Below, in pieces: positions 51,375 through 60,334 of a stretch of DNA of 64,000 nucleotides. The stretch is taken from contig PMYL01000008.1 in the NCBI GenBank assembly GCA_003170825.1, positions 64,909 through 128,908 of the forward strand, written 5' to 3'. Positions within the stretch are counted from its first letter, which is position 1; each line of letters begins with the position of its first letter. A program made the translations under genes and the position numbers. A model generated the notes under the pieces. That model saw nothing but the letters and a program-made list of their open reading frames with translations, was not told the origin of the DNA and did no database searches. Source of the stretch: Acidobacteriaceae bacterium (GTDB lineage Bacteria; Acidobacteriota; Terriglobia; Terriglobales; Acidobacteriaceae).

Positions 51375-52280
51375 ATGCAACTTGGATTGATTGGCCTGGG
51401 TAAGATGGGCGGTAACATGGCGGAGCGTCTGCGGCTGGGCGGCCACCAGGTGGTTGGGTTCGACTTCAACGCCGAAGCGGTGGCGCGGTTGACGGCTGCG
51501 GGCAATGTGGGCGTGGCGACACTCGATGCGCTGGCGAAGAAATTAGAGGGCCGTAGGGCCATTTGGATCATGGTTCCGCAGGGCGACCCGGTGGACCAGA
51601 CGATTGCAAAATTGACGCCGCTGTTGAGTCCCGGCGATATTTTGATCGACGGCGGCAACTCGAATTACAAGGACTCGATGCGGCGCCACAAGGAAGCTGC
51701 CGCGAAGGGTTTCGAGTTTGTGGACGTGGGCACTTCGGGCGGGGTGTGGGGGCTGAAGGAGGGCTACAGCATGATGATCGGCGGCGACAAGGAGCCGGTC
51801 GAGTATCTGCGGCCTATCTTCGAGACGCTGGCGCCGTCGGCCGGCAAGGGGTGGGGGCGCGTGGGTCCGGGCGGCGCGGGCCACTTTGTGAAGATGATCC
51901 ACAACGGGATCGAGTACGGCATGATGCAGGCCTACGCCGAGGGGTTTACGATCCTGGAGAGGAAAGAGGAACTGGGGCTGAACCTTCCGCAGATCGCCGA
52001 GATCTGGCGCTACGGCAGCGTGGTGCGCAGTTGGCTGCTGGATTTGACGGCCGATGCGCTGGGCAAGAATCCCACGCTGGAAGGGCTGGAGGCCTATGTC
52101 GAGGACTCCGGCGAGGGGCGCTGGACGGTCATTGAGGCGATCGACCTGAATGTTTCCGCGCCGGTGATTACCGAGTCGCTGATGCGGCGCATCCGCTCGC
52201 GGGAGGAGAACAACTTTACCGACCGGATGCTGGCGATCATGCGGAATGCGTTTGGCGGACATGCGGTAAAGAAGGACTGA
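51375..52280 (+). CDS. 6-phosphogluconate dehydrogenase, short NAD-type
   Basis: A 301-residue decarboxylating 6-phosphogluconate dehydrogenase of the short (YqeC/GntZ-like) class. Motif GLIGLGKMGGNMAERLRLGG ends with FDFNAEA; an Asp at the end of strand 2 favours NAD over NADP. IDGGNSNYKDSMRR, DVGTSGGVWGLKEGYSMMIG and HFVKMIHNGIEYGMMQAYAE carry the substrate and catalytic residues. ATG 51375 follows GGGAGGAATGA. It is divergent from the long 6PGDH and immediately upstream of zwf, with a repeat between. Having both cofactor types adjacent is unusual and worth noting. Confidence 0.92.
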   Translation: MQLGLIGLGKMGGNMAERLRLGGHQVVGFDFNAEAVARLTAAGNVGVATLDALAKKLEGRRAIWIMVPQGDPVDQTIAKLTPLLSPGDILIDGGNSNYKDSMRRHKEAAAKGFEFVDVGTSGGVWGLKEGYSMMIGGDKEPVEYLRPIFETLAPSAGKGWGRVGPGGAGHFVKMIHNGIEYGMMQAYAEGFTILERKEELGLNLPQIAEIWRYGSVVRSWLLDLTADALGKNPTLEGLEAYVEDSGEGRWTVIEAIDLNVSAPVITESLMRRIRSREENNFTDRMLAIMRNAFGGHAVKKD

Positions 52281-52283
52281 TGA

Positions 52284-52342
52284 AGGCAGCAAGTTAGCAC
52301 GCCCGCCGCGGCGGGCGAGTTGGCAAGTTAGCCAGTTAGCGG
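52284..52342. repeat. AGTTAGC repeat with GC hairpin after the short gnd
   Basis: GCAAGTTAGCACGCCCGCCG, CGGCGGGCGAGTTGGCAAG, TTAGCCAGTTAGCGGG: same plan as the copy after tkt, with CGCCCGCCG/CGGCGGGCG as the hairpin. It starts within 5 bp of the stop. Confidence 0.8.
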
Positions 52343-52381
52343 GAAGCGGGGCGCCCAAAGGGCGCTGGAGGCGAGGCGGGC

Positions 52382-53944
52382 ATGACGACAATACAGATGA
52401 GCGTGCGGCCGGAGGACCTTTCCCAGGTTCCCACGGGCGCGGAGAGGATTCCCGAGGCGGGGATTCTGGTGATTTTCGGGGCCTCGGGCGATCTGACCAA
52501 GCGCAAGCTGATGCCGGCGCTGTTCCACCTGGAGCAGGCGGGTCTGCTGCCCGGGAACTTTACGATTGTGGGCGTGGCGCGGCGGCCGCTGGGCGGCGAG
52601 TTTGCGGCGGATATGCGCCAGGGCATCGTCGAGTTTGGGGACGTGAAGGCGAGCGACCCCAAGCTGGATAACTTCGTGGGGCGCATCAGTTACTATGCGC
52701 TCAAGTTCGACGACGCGAGCGGTTATGCGGGGCTGAAGGCGGAGCTGGACCGGATTGCGAAAGAGAAAGGGATTGGCGCGAACCGGCTGTTCTACCTGGC
52801 CACGGCGCCGGAGTACTTTGCGCCGATCATTGAAAACCTTGGCGCGGAGGGCATGGCGCAGCCGGAGCAGGGGAAGGTGGAGGTGGTGATCGAGAAGCCA
52901 TTCGGCCACGACCTGGACTCGGCGCGCGAGCTGAACCGGCAGGTGAGCGCCGTCTTCCGCGAGGACCAGGTCTTCCGCATCGACCACTACCTGGGCAAGG
53001 AGACGGTGCAAAACATTTTGGTTTTCCGCTTTGCCAACGGCATCTTTGAGCCGGTGTGGAACCGGAATTACATCGATCACATGCAGATTACCGCGGCGGA
53101 GACGCTGGGCATCGAGGGGCGCGGGCCGTTCTACGAGAAGGCGGGCGCGCTGCGCGACGTGGTGCAGAACCACGTGATGGAGCTGCTGAGCTTTGTAGCC
53201 ATGGAGCCGCCCTCGAGCTTTGACGCCGATGCCGTGCGGCGGGAGAAAGTGAAGGTGTGGCGGGCGATTCCGCCCATACCGGTCCTGAACACGGTGCGCG
53301 GCCAGTATGGGCCGGGACTGGTGGATGGGCAGCGCGTGGCGGGTTATCGCGATGAGGAGCGGGTGAATCCCGAGTCGGGCACGGAGACCTATGCGGCGGT
53401 GCGGCTTGAGATCGAGAACTGGCGCTGGGCGGGGGTTCCGTTTTATCTGCGCGCCGGCAAGCGGATGAAGAAGCGGGCCACGGAGATCAGCATCCAGTTC
53501 AAGCAGCCGCCCTTGTTGTTATTTAAAAGGATGGCCGCTGCCGGACCGTGCGGGGAGATTCAGCCGAATCTGCTGACCATCCGCATCCAGCCGGATGAGG
53601 GGATTGCGCTGCGCTTCGGAGCCAAGGTGCCCACCACGCCGGAGATGGCCGTCTGCCCGGTGAACATGGACTTCGACTACGAGGCGGCGTTCGGCAAATC
53701 GAGCGCCAACGGCTACGAGCGGCTGCTGCTGGACGCACTGCTGGGCGACCAGACGCTGTTCTCGCACCGTGACGGGGTGGAGATCAATTGGGCGCTGTAT
53801 ACGCCGATTTTGCAGGCCTGGGCGAAGAAGGAGCCGGAGGTCTTCCCGAACTACTTTGCCGGGTCGTGGGGGCCGGAGTGCTCTGATCACCTGCTGGAGC
53901 GGGACGGGCGGGCGTGGAGGAACGATCTGGGGCGGAAGGGATAG
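52382..53944 (+). CDS. zwf: Glucose-6-phosphate 1-dehydrogenase
   Basis: A 520-residue G6PD, the first enzyme of the oxidative pentose-phosphate pathway. The coenzyme motif is [20 protein letters not shown], the substrate/catalytic motif [20 protein letters not shown] with the active-site His-Tyr-Lys, and the C-terminal beta sheet has [23 protein letters not shown] 52382 is chosen; GGAGGCGAGGCGGGC precedes it. No 6-phosphogluconolactonase gene (pgl) is adjacent, so that step must be supplied elsewhere. Confidence 0.95.
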   Translation: MTTIQMSVRPEDLSQVPTGAERIPEAGILVIFGASGDLTKRKLMPALFHLEQAGLLPGNFTIVGVARRPLGGEFAADMRQGIVEFGDVKASDPKLDNFVGRISYYALKFDDASGYAGLKAELDRIAKEKGIGANRLFYLATAPEYFAPIIENLGAEGMAQPEQGKVEVVIEKPFGHDLDSARELNRQVSAVFREDQVFRIDHYLGKETVQNILVFRFANGIFEPVWNRNYIDHMQITAAETLGIEGRGPFYEKAGALRDVVQNHVMELLSFVAMEPPSSFDADAVRREKVKVWRAIPPIPVLNTVRGQYGPGLVDGQRVAGYRDEERVNPESGTETYAAVRLEIENWRWAGVPFYLRAGKRMKKRATEISIQFKQPPLLLFKRMAAAGPCGEIQPNLLTIRIQPDEGIALRFGAKVPTTPEMAVCPVNMDFDYEAAFGKSSANGYERLLLDALLGDQTLFSHRDGVEINWALYTPILQAWAKKEPEVFPNYFAGSWGPECSDHLLERDGRAWRNDLGRKG

Positions 53945-54581
53945 AGGCAGGGAACAGGGAGTAGGGAACAGGGAACAGCCGGTTGCGGGAGGGTCCTGGT
54001 CTCCCACCCTTGCCGCGATAAGACTGCGGCAAGGATGGGGGCACCCGCGCTTCCCGCCTTGGGTTCGTAGATTTTCATATGCGACCTGCCCCCCCCACCC
54101 CTATTTTGTAAACAAATTCCTTGTTTTCATGAGCTTACAGGTAGGGTTGCGCTGTAAAATCGTCAAAACAAAGGAGTTATTTGCAAAATCGTCCAGGATA
54201 AGGAGTTACGTTGAGTTTCGGCTTATGTTGGCCGCTTCCGGATGAAAAACGACCGGGACAATTGGAGATAATCTCTGGAATTAATTATGCGACGAAGTCG
54301 CGAAATTATCTGCAAAGCAAGAATCAAGGATCAGAAAAAGACGGCGGGTTGAAGTTCGTGGTTCCCAAGTCTCAACAGCGAAAACTGGGCCAACCGCCCG
54401 CTCATCGCGATAAGACCGCGATGAACGGGGCACAGCTTCTCATGACACATGGTGATTCTTCGGAGTTGATGATCGGGCCACCTGCCACACCGCAGGGATC
54501 AGGGAATACGGAAGAGCCCGCGTGGAGAAGTTCGTGGTTTCCCAGGTCCCAAAATCGGGACCTGGGGCACCCGGCGTCATC
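53945..54581. other. Long intergenic region filled with repeat relics
   Basis: About 640 bp without a gene. It begins with GGGAACAGGGAGTAGGGAAC (53948 on), then a REP hairpin CCCACCCTTGCCGC ... GCGGCAAGGATGGGGGCACC at 53998-54048. From about 54150 two partial copies of an AAAATCGTC...AAGGAGTTA unit of roughly 36 bp lie in AT-rich sequence. Further on are a copy of CGCTCATCGCGATAAG...CGCGATGAACGGGGCAC and a hairpin CCCAGGTCCCAAAATCGGGACCTGGG (54541-54566), whose relative is at 63870. The open frame across 54211-54618 is composed of these repeats and is not considered a gene. Confidence 0.65.
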
Positions 54582-55340
54582 TCATCTCTTGGAGATGAGA
54601 GCGGCAATATGCGGGTAGTATTGATGAATCTTCTCAGCTAGTCCCCCAACCGTTATTGCCAGTGTTGCCCATTTTTGAAACTTCTCAACCACACTGGTCC
54701 CTTGAGCATGTGCATTGCGTAGCTCTAGCGCCGCAGCTTGCAATTCAGGATTGCCCTCAGAGATGCGATCAATGTCTTGAAGAATTGGCACAGTAATTGT
54801 AACATTGTTGGTCGTGTGAACTGTTGAATTGATGTATGCGTTTCCTATAGGAGCATTAAAGACATTGGTTGTCATGCTGCCGACTGCGCGGTTTGTATTT
54901 TGAGTTTTCATCTTCAACTCCCGAAGCCGATTTGTTCCTTCTCTCACAAGCTGGGCTGCGAGGCGTTGACGCTCTCTCGCATACGATCCTTGAACAGCCT
55001 GGACCTGATGTCCTCTGATCGCTGGCGGAAATTGTAATTGATTTGGACCAGCCGTGAGGCTCCAGAATTCGTTAGTCATGTCCCTCTCGAACACTGCATC
55101 AATTGAGTAGCCCCATACGGACACGGCTTCGATGTACTTTTCAATCGTCTTGCTCAGGCGAATCTCCATCGAATGCAACGCTGCATCCTTGTAGGCAATG
55201 GGAGTGGCCGCAGCATTGTGTGTAGAACGCGCCTTAAATAGAATTTCGCGTTTGTGCTGCTCGGTTTCGTCAATGGTTTTCTCATAGACTTCAACCATGA
55301 GTGAGTGCAGATGTTTTTTGAATTCTGCATTAAGTGGCAT
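54582..55340 (-). CDS. Unknown protein with C-terminal Asn/Thr-rich segment
   Basis: A 252-residue soluble protein that I do not recognise. Residues 1-130 are mostly charged helices (EVYEKTIDETEQHKREILF, ARERQRLAAQLVREGTNRLR). A middle stretch rich in Asn and Thr (TTNVFNAPIGNAYINSTVHT then TNNVTITV) resembles the beta segments preceding effector-associated C-terminal helices in some phage-defence proteins; this is a visual impression only. The end is helical (VVEKFQKWATLAITVGGLAE). It is less GC-rich than surrounding genes. It lies 28 bp downstream of a membrane protein gene on the same strand, so the two probably work together. Confidence 0.65.
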   Translation of the reverse strand: MPLNAEFKKHLHSLMVEVYEKTIDETEQHKREILFKARSTHNAAATPIAYKDAALHSMEIRLSKTIEKYIEAVSVWGYSIDAVFERDMTNEFWSLTAGPNQLQFPPAIRGHQVQAVQGSYARERQRLAAQLVREGTNRLRELKMKTQNTNRAVGSMTTNVFNAPIGNAYINSTVHTTNNVTITVPILQDIDRISEGNPELQAAALELRNAHAQGTSVVEKFQKWATLAITVGGLAEKIHQYYPHIAALISKR

Positions 55341-55368
55341 CGTGTTCAGCCCTCAGTTTGCAATGTTC

Positions 55369-55890
55369 TTAGCTGTGCCCTATCAATTGAGCCAAGGAGT
55401 GTTGATGCAAGACGTTTATCAAAAAGAATAGAACGCTCAGGATCACGAGAATGAGAACTGTTCTATAAAGCGGTTCCCCAAACTTAACACGTCTCCATTC
55501 TTTTTTAAGAACTACTTGGACTGCGGTCGTGAACTCGTTCACGCACTCTTTGACGTTGTTGAACTCGGCAGCGGTATGATTTGCATTCTGCATTTTGTTC
55601 ATCGCGGCGATGATTGCGTGAGTCTTTTTCTCCTTAGGATTCAGCCTTAGCCGTATCCTCGCCGAGACTTGATTGATTTGAATATAAGACTCGCTTAGGT
55701 CCGCTTCTGCGCGCACTTCTGCGCCCCGAATGAAGAATGTGTGCGTAATCAGAGTGGCTGCATCTTCACGAAGAGCATCAATCCACCTCTGCCGAAACTC
55801 TGACACCTTAGCTTGGTTGGTGATGAGTATCCCTAGAAGAGTGACCCCTGTTGCAATCAAGCCTGCTTCAATTGCGTTCGGCTCCCACAC
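55369..55890 (-). CDS. Two-helix membrane protein of unknown function
   Basis: A 173-residue protein with an N-terminal helix (AIEAGLIATGVTLLGILITN), about 110 mostly helical soluble residues (FRQRWIDALREDAATLITHT ... FNNVKECVNEFTTAVQVVLK) and a C-terminal helix (TVLILVILSVLFFLINVL). This gives a hairpin-like membrane anchor with a cytoplasmic or periplasmic helical body. It precedes the unknown 252-residue gene in an apparent two-gene operon with lower GC than the flanks. Not recognised; its partner and composition suggest an accessory module. Confidence 0.65.
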   Translation of the reverse strand: MWEPNAIEAGLIATGVTLLGILITNQAKVSEFRQRWIDALREDAATLITHTFFIRGAEVRAEADLSESYIQINQVSARIRLRLNPKEKKTHAIIAAMNKMQNANHTAAEFNNVKECVNEFTTAVQVVLKKEWRRVKFGEPLYRTVLILVILSVLFFLINVLHQHSLAQLIGHS

Positions 55891-55955
55891 TGCGCGCCCC
55901 TTTTCGATTCATCGTTGGAAGTTTCCCACAGAAAATTCGCCTTCTAACAAGTAGA

Positions 55956-56417
55956 CTACGCCTTTCTTCCCATGCCCTTGTCCATAGCTTCGTTCGCCAG
56001 CCGGTCGGCTTCCCGGTTGCCGCCGCGAAGGGTATGGCGCATCTCAAAGCGGTCGAGGCGGCCGGCGCGGCGTTTGGCTTCTTCCCAGAGGGGACGCAGG
56101 ACGGGGCTGGCGACCTTGTACTGGCCCTTCATCTGCTTGACCATCAGTTCGGAGTCGGAGACGACGCGGAGGCGCTTGGCGCCGTTCTCGATTGCCCATT
56201 GAAGCACCGCCAAAAGGCCGGAGTATTCGGCGTAATTGTTGGTCTGGACGCCAAGGAACTCGCTGAGGCGGCCGACGACGCGGCCCTGGGGGTCTTCAAC
56301 GACGGCGCCGTAGCCGGAGGGGCCGGGATTGCCGCGGGAACCGCCGTCGCAGTGGGCGGTGAACCATTTGGCGGCCTCGGCGGGAGGGTCGGGAGCTTCA
56401 AAGAGGTTTCCGGTCAT
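55956..56417 (-). CDS. Ribonuclease HI family protein
   Basis: A 153-residue RNase H-fold protein. The first strand and Asp are in TAHCDGGSRGNPGPSGYGAV, followed by the Glu in TNNYAEYSGLLAVLQWA, the Asp in LRVVSDSELMVKQMKGQYKV and the final Asp in NREADRLANEAM: a complete DEDD catalytic set. The form is the shorter RnhA-like type that lacks the basic protrusion of E. coli RNase HI. It degrades RNA in RNA-DNA hybrids. ATG 56417 directly precedes a natural N-terminus. Its gene borders a repeat array. Confidence 0.88.
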   Translation of the reverse strand: MTGNLFEAPDPPAEAAKWFTAHCDGGSRGNPGPSGYGAVVEDPQGRVVGRLSEFLGVQTNNYAEYSGLLAVLQWAIENGAKRLRVVSDSELMVKQMKGQYKVASPVLRPLWEEAKRRAGRLDRFEMRHTLRGGNREADRLANEAMDKGMGRKA

Positions 56418-56460
56418 TGATTCCTAGTGTAGCGGGCGAAAACGGACGATTGGGATTTGT

Positions 56461-56784
56461 GCTATCCCACCCTTGCGCCCGACCACCCCACGGACGAAGA
56501 CCTGTCCGCGGGGACCCCGGCAAGCCGCAAGGATGGGGCACGGGGCTTCTGTGGATAGTGGAAGGCTGAACAACCTGGAGGGTCGAGAGTTGTGGATTCC
56601 CACCCTTTCGCCAGGAAGAAGGCTAAAGGATGGGGCACGGAGCTTTTGTGGATAGTGGAAGGCTGAAAAACCTGGACGGTCGAGAGTTGTGGTTTCCCAC
56701 CCTTTCGCCCGACCACCCCACGGACGAAGACCTGTCCGCGGGGACCCCGGCAAGGCGAAAGGATGGGGCACGGAGCTTTTGGGG
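56461..56784. repeat. Array of three REP-like hairpins with nested cassettes
   Basis: Three hairpins CCCACCCTT(T/G)CGCC ... GGCGAAAGGATGGGGCACGG, at 56466-56543, 56598-56640 and 56696-56773, are embedded in a 97-bp tandem unit that also carries GTGGATAGTGGAAGGCTGAA. The first and third hairpins have a 40-bp cassette GACCACCCCACGGACGAAGA then CCTGTCCGCGGGGACCCCGG in their loops; the middle one has only GGAAGAAGGC. No gene. Confidence 0.85.
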
Positions 56785-56984
56785 GGCGTCCGGGACGAGG
56801 CCGCGGTGTCGGGCGGAATGCTCACCAAAGCGGGCGTATCGCGTCTGTTGGAGTGCGGACAATTCTCTATCCCCGGAGCAAGGGTTCGATGGCGACGGAT
56901 GCGGTGAGCTACTCCACTTCCCCGGTTGCAGTTGCGGCTGCCTTGGCTTGGCCAGCCGTAGGGAAGGTACAATTTTCCCCAGGC

Positions 56985-57632
56985 ATGACGGCGACGACGG
57001 CAATGAACGGGACGGACCGGGATGGCGGGAGCCGGGGGCAGGACCGGGCGCAGGCTCGCGCGCCGGAGATGGAGTTGATCCGCGAGGCGCAAGGGGGTTC
57101 GCGGGCGGCGTTCGACGCGCTGGTGCGGCAGTATGAGCACCAGGTGCTGCGGCTGGCTCTGCACCTGACGGGCAGCGAGCACGATGCCGAGGACATTTAC
57201 CAGGAAGCGTTCCTGAAGGCCTACCGGTATATCGGGAATTTCCGCTTCGAGTGCTCGTTTTATACGTGGATTTACCGGATTGTGACCAACCTTTGCCTGG
57301 ACCGGCTGCGGCGAAGGAAGACCCGGCGGGAAGACCGCGCGGTGATCGTGGACCGCTCCGGGGACGAGATCGATTTGCTGGCGTCGGTCTCCGACGACCG
57401 GTCGTTTTCAAACCCGGCCAAGGAGCTGGACCGCAAGCTGCTGGGCGAGAAGATTCAGGCGGCGCTGGACAAGCTGACGCCGCGGGAGCGGATGGTTTTT
57501 GAACTGAAGCACTACCAGGGACTCCGGCTGCGCACGATCGGAGAGATGCTGAATACGACGGAAGAGACCGCCAAAAATACGCTCTTCAGAGCGACAAAGA
57601 AGTTGAGAACACAGTTGGCGGGGTTGCGGTAA
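56985..57632 (+). CDS. ECF-type RNA polymerase sigma factor
   Basis: A 215-residue sigma-70 family (ECF-like) factor. Region 2 reads FDALVRQYEHQVLRLALHLT then DAEDIYQEAFLKAYRYIGNF and FYTWIYRIVTNLCLDRLRRR; region 4 has LTPRERMVFELKHYQGLRLR and TIGEMLNTTEETAKNTLFRA as the helix-turn-helix. ATG 56985 is proposed; ATG 57003 and ATG 56889 are in-frame alternatives. It is followed 66 bp later by a zinc-finger anti-sigma gene, and then by a PDZ protein, suggesting a cell-envelope stress regulon. Confidence 0.9.
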   Translation: MTATTAMNGTDRDGGSRGQDRAQARAPEMELIREAQGGSRAAFDALVRQYEHQVLRLALHLTGSEHDAEDIYQEAFLKAYRYIGNFRFECSFYTWIYRIVTNLCLDRLRRRKTRREDRAVIVDRSGDEIDLLASVSDDRSFSNPAKELDRKLLGEKIQAALDKLTPRERMVFELKHYQGLRLRTIGEMLNTTEETAKNTLFRATKKLRTQLAGLR

Positions 57633-57698
57633 GGTCCTGCGGACAGCAGACCTTTGGTTGAGATTTGTGGCACTTTTTGAGGCTGGAAGGACGAAACG

Positions 57699-58676
57699 AT
57701 GAATTGCGAAGTTGCACACGAGCGGATTGTGACGGGGGCCTATGGAGAGCTGCCCGACGAGCAGACGCATGAGCTGGAGCGGCATATAGCGGGCTGTCCG
57801 GACTGCCACAGGGAGCGGGAAGAGCTGCTGGCGCTGAAGGTGCTGGCCAATGCGCATCCGGTGATGGAGCCGACGGCCAACCTGGTGGCACGGTCCCGTC
57901 TGCGCCTGGAAGAGGCGCTGGATGCACTTCCGCCGAAGCGCTGGCATGAACGGCTGGGCCAGCGAATGATGAACAACTTTGCCAGTTTGCAGGCCGCGCC
58001 GGTGGCCGCTTGCCTGTTGCTGGTGGCCGGAGCCGGGGCGGGCAGCCTGGGCGGCTACGAGATTGCGCAAAACCGGGCGGCGCATACGGCCGCGGCGCTG
58101 AGCGCAACGCCGCAGACTCAAACAGGACAGCCGCAGGCCGGGCCGGCGGAGATCGCCAATATTTCGAGCATTGTGCGGCAGCCGAACAGCGAGATGGTGG
58201 AAGTGCGCTACAACCAGGTGGTTCCGCAACGGATGGAGGGCTCGCTGGACGACCCGGCGATCCGGCAGTTGCTGATGCTGGCGAGTGAGGACTCGGCGTC
58301 GGCGGGGGTGCGGGACGACTCGGTGGGTTTGCTGGCGGCCGAGTGCCGGGCGGGGCACGGTTGCCAGGGGGCGGGCATCCGCGATGCGCTGATGGTGGCC
58401 CTGCGCTACGACAAGAATGAGGGGGTGCGCGAGAAGGCGCTCCAGGGGCTGGAGCCCTACGTTGCGCAGGATGTGCGGGTGCGGGACGCGGTGTTGGAGG
58501 CGCTCATGAACGACGGCGACCCACGGATTCGCACCGCGGCCATCAACATTCTGGAGCCGGTGGAAGCCGATACCAGCGTGCGGCAGGTGCTGCACACGGT
58601 TGCCAATTCCGACCAGAATCCCCAAATCCGGACCGTTTCGAGACAAGTCTTGAGCCGCGTGCCGGAGATTCAGTAA
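57699..58676 (+). CDS. Anti-sigma factor with HEAT-like C-terminal domain
   Basis: A 325-residue membrane protein. The N-terminus is a zf-HC2 anti-sigma domain (MNCEVAHERIVTGAYGELPD and the HIAGCPDCHRE zinc motif H-x3-C-x2-C), followed by one transmembrane helix (AAPVAACLLLVAGAGAGSLG, about residue 100). The periplasmic part has HEAT/PBS-like helix pairs: DDPAIRQLLMLASEDSASAG, GIRDALMVALRYDKNEGVRE, VRDAVLEALMNDGDPRIRTA, AINILEPVEADTSVRQVLHT. It would hold the upstream sigma factor at the membrane until a signal is sensed. The HEAT sensor in place of a plain anti-sigma tail is unusual. Confidence 0.85.
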   Translation: MNCEVAHERIVTGAYGELPDEQTHELERHIAGCPDCHREREELLALKVLANAHPVMEPTANLVARSRLRLEEALDALPPKRWHERLGQRMMNNFASLQAAPVAACLLLVAGAGAGSLGGYEIAQNRAAHTAAALSATPQTQTGQPQAGPAEIANISSIVRQPNSEMVEVRYNQVVPQRMEGSLDDPAIRQLLMLASEDSASAGVRDDSVGLLAAECRAGHGCQGAGIRDALMVALRYDKNEGVREKALQGLEPYVAQDVRVRDAVLEALMNDGDPRIRTAAINILEPVEADTSVRQVLHTVANSDQNPQIRTVSRQVLSRVPEIQ

Positions 58677-58754
58677 GAACGCCTTACCTTCCGGCGATTG
58701 CACCGTCTTAAGAGAGTGCGGGCCGGAGTGAATGGACCCGCGGGAGAAGAAGCA

Positions 58755-60026
58755 ATGAAGCACATTTTGAGGCCGTATCGCAGTCTTGGGTTCATCGCGC
58801 TGATGGGAGCGTGGGTGGCCATGGCGCCGCCTGGGGTTCCGGCACAGGCGACAGGAATCATGCAACTTCTGCAGGAGCCGAGTCCGATGCTTCTGCACTC
58901 ATCGAGCTCCCAGGGCTACCTGGGCGTGGACCTGGCGGACGTGGACCAGGACAAGGCGCAGGCGCTGAAGCTCAAGGAAGTCCGCGGGGCGGTGATTACG
59001 CTGATCGATCACGACGCTCCGGCGGGACAGATTGGGCTGAAAGTCAACGACGTGGTGATCCAACTGAACGGGCAGAATGTGGAGGGCGCCGAGCAGTTGC
59101 GGAGAATGCTGCGGGAGATTCCGCCGGGCCGGAAGGTGAGCCTGGAGATCAGCCGCGACGGGAACGTACAGACGCTGGCGGTGGAACTGGCGGATCGCAA
59201 GGCGTTGGGACACGACGTCTGGAACAAGATCGGCAACGGCGAGGATGTGTTTGCGCAGGGTTCAGGGATGGGGATTCTGACGGGCGGGGGCGACGGGGCG
59301 CTGCCCAGCGTGTTCCGCACGCCGATCTTCGGCAGCACGCTGAATGTGGGCGCATTGGTGGAACCGCTGACCGGGCAGATGGCCGAGTACCTGGGCGTGC
59401 CGAGCGGGCTGATGGTCAAGCAGGTGGCGCGCAAGAGCGAGGCCGCCGCAGCCGGGCTGAAGGCCTTCGACGTGATTCTCAAGGTGGGCGCGGACGCGGT
59501 GACGACGCTATCGGATTGGGACCGCGCACTGCGCTCGAACCAGGGCAAGCCGGTGCAGGTGACGATCCTGCGCGACAGGAAGCAGCAGACGCTGACCCTG
59601 CAGGTGGATTCAAAGCACAAGCAAGGCGAACTGGAGTTTGAGGAAGTCTTCCCCGCGAGCGATGGGGCGGTGGTGGCGGAGATTGATCCGGAGTTTGTCC
59701 AACAGTTTGCCTGGAACGATGAGGCTGCGGCTGAGGCGCTACGCGATCAGGCAGACGCGATGCAATTGAAGATCAGCCCCGAGCAGGTTGAGGCGTTGCG
59801 CAGGCAGGCCGAGGTGCTGCGCGAGAGCCTCAAGGGCGAAGATTTCCAGATCGATCAGAAGCAGCTTGACCAACTGAAGCAGCAGATGGAGGAGTTTCGC
59901 AAGAGCTTCAAGCCCGAAGACTTCAAGCTTGACCCGAAGCAAATGGATGAGCTCCGCCAGCAGATGGAGCAGTTGCAGCGCCAGATGGAAGAGATAAAGG
60001 CGCTGGGGTTCGGCAGCCACGTTTGA
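58755..60026 (+). CDS. Exported PDZ-domain protein with coiled-coil tail
   Basis: A 423-residue secreted protein: signal peptide (LGFIALMGAWVAMAPPGVPA), a PDZ domain (GYLGVDLADVDQDKAQALKL ... VKVNDVVIQLNGQ) and a second PDZ (EYLGVPSGLMVKQVARKSEA). No trypsin-like protease motif (GNSGG) is present, so it is a PDZ adaptor rather than a DegP/HtrA enzyme. From residue about 340 it is a long Glu/Gln/Lys coiled coil with a repeating QMEELRKSF / QLDQLKQQ pattern. ATG 58755 is chosen as the start of the signal sequence. It may be controlled by, or signal to, the sigma/anti-sigma pair upstream. Confidence 0.85.
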   Translation: MKHILRPYRSLGFIALMGAWVAMAPPGVPAQATGIMQLLQEPSPMLLHSSSSQGYLGVDLADVDQDKAQALKLKEVRGAVITLIDHDAPAGQIGLKVNDVVIQLNGQNVEGAEQLRRMLREIPPGRKVSLEISRDGNVQTLAVELADRKALGHDVWNKIGNGEDVFAQGSGMGILTGGGDGALPSVFRTPIFGSTLNVGALVEPLTGQMAEYLGVPSGLMVKQVARKSEAAAAGLKAFDVILKVGADAVTTLSDWDRALRSNQGKPVQVTILRDRKQQTLTLQVDSKHKQGELEFEEVFPASDGAVVAEIDPEFVQQFAWNDEAAAEALRDQADAMQLKISPEQVEALRRQAEVLRESLKGEDFQIDQKQLDQLKQQMEEFRKSFKPEDFKLDPKQMDELRQQMEQLQRQMEEIKALGFGSHV

Positions 60027-60334
60027 AGATTTGCGGCCTTCGCACTGCACAGGGCGCCGCCGGGCTACCGGTTGGCGCCCTTGTTGATTGTGCGGGCGAA
60101 CGCTCCTCCGGACAACCCCAGGAAACCCTTGCGGCTTCGCCAGCTTCATCCTGCACAGGTTCACCCGAACTCGCGATGAACATCGCGTTTGGCATTACTA
60201 CAAGTAAAGAGCATAATAGGGGCAAAACGTTCGCCTGTTTTCTTGAAAATCTAGCCGCGATCATGTATATTGAGGCGGCACTGAACGATAGACCAGTCAG
60301 ATTATTATGGATGTTTGCCGGCCAGGAGGAGAAC
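60027..60334. other. Intergenic region upstream of the acidic-repeat gene
   Basis: About 310 bp. The plus-strand frame that precedes the next gene is open but reads as low-quality sequence. TTGATT at about 60083 and AAGTAAAG at 60203 are the only promoter-like words seen; neither is convincing. AGGAGGA at 60324-60330 is the ribosome-binding site of the following gene. Confidence 0.5.

Noticed and set aside
54211..54618. 135-codon ORF in the zwf intergenic region
   Set aside because: Made of repeat relics; no ribosome-binding site and no homology visible.
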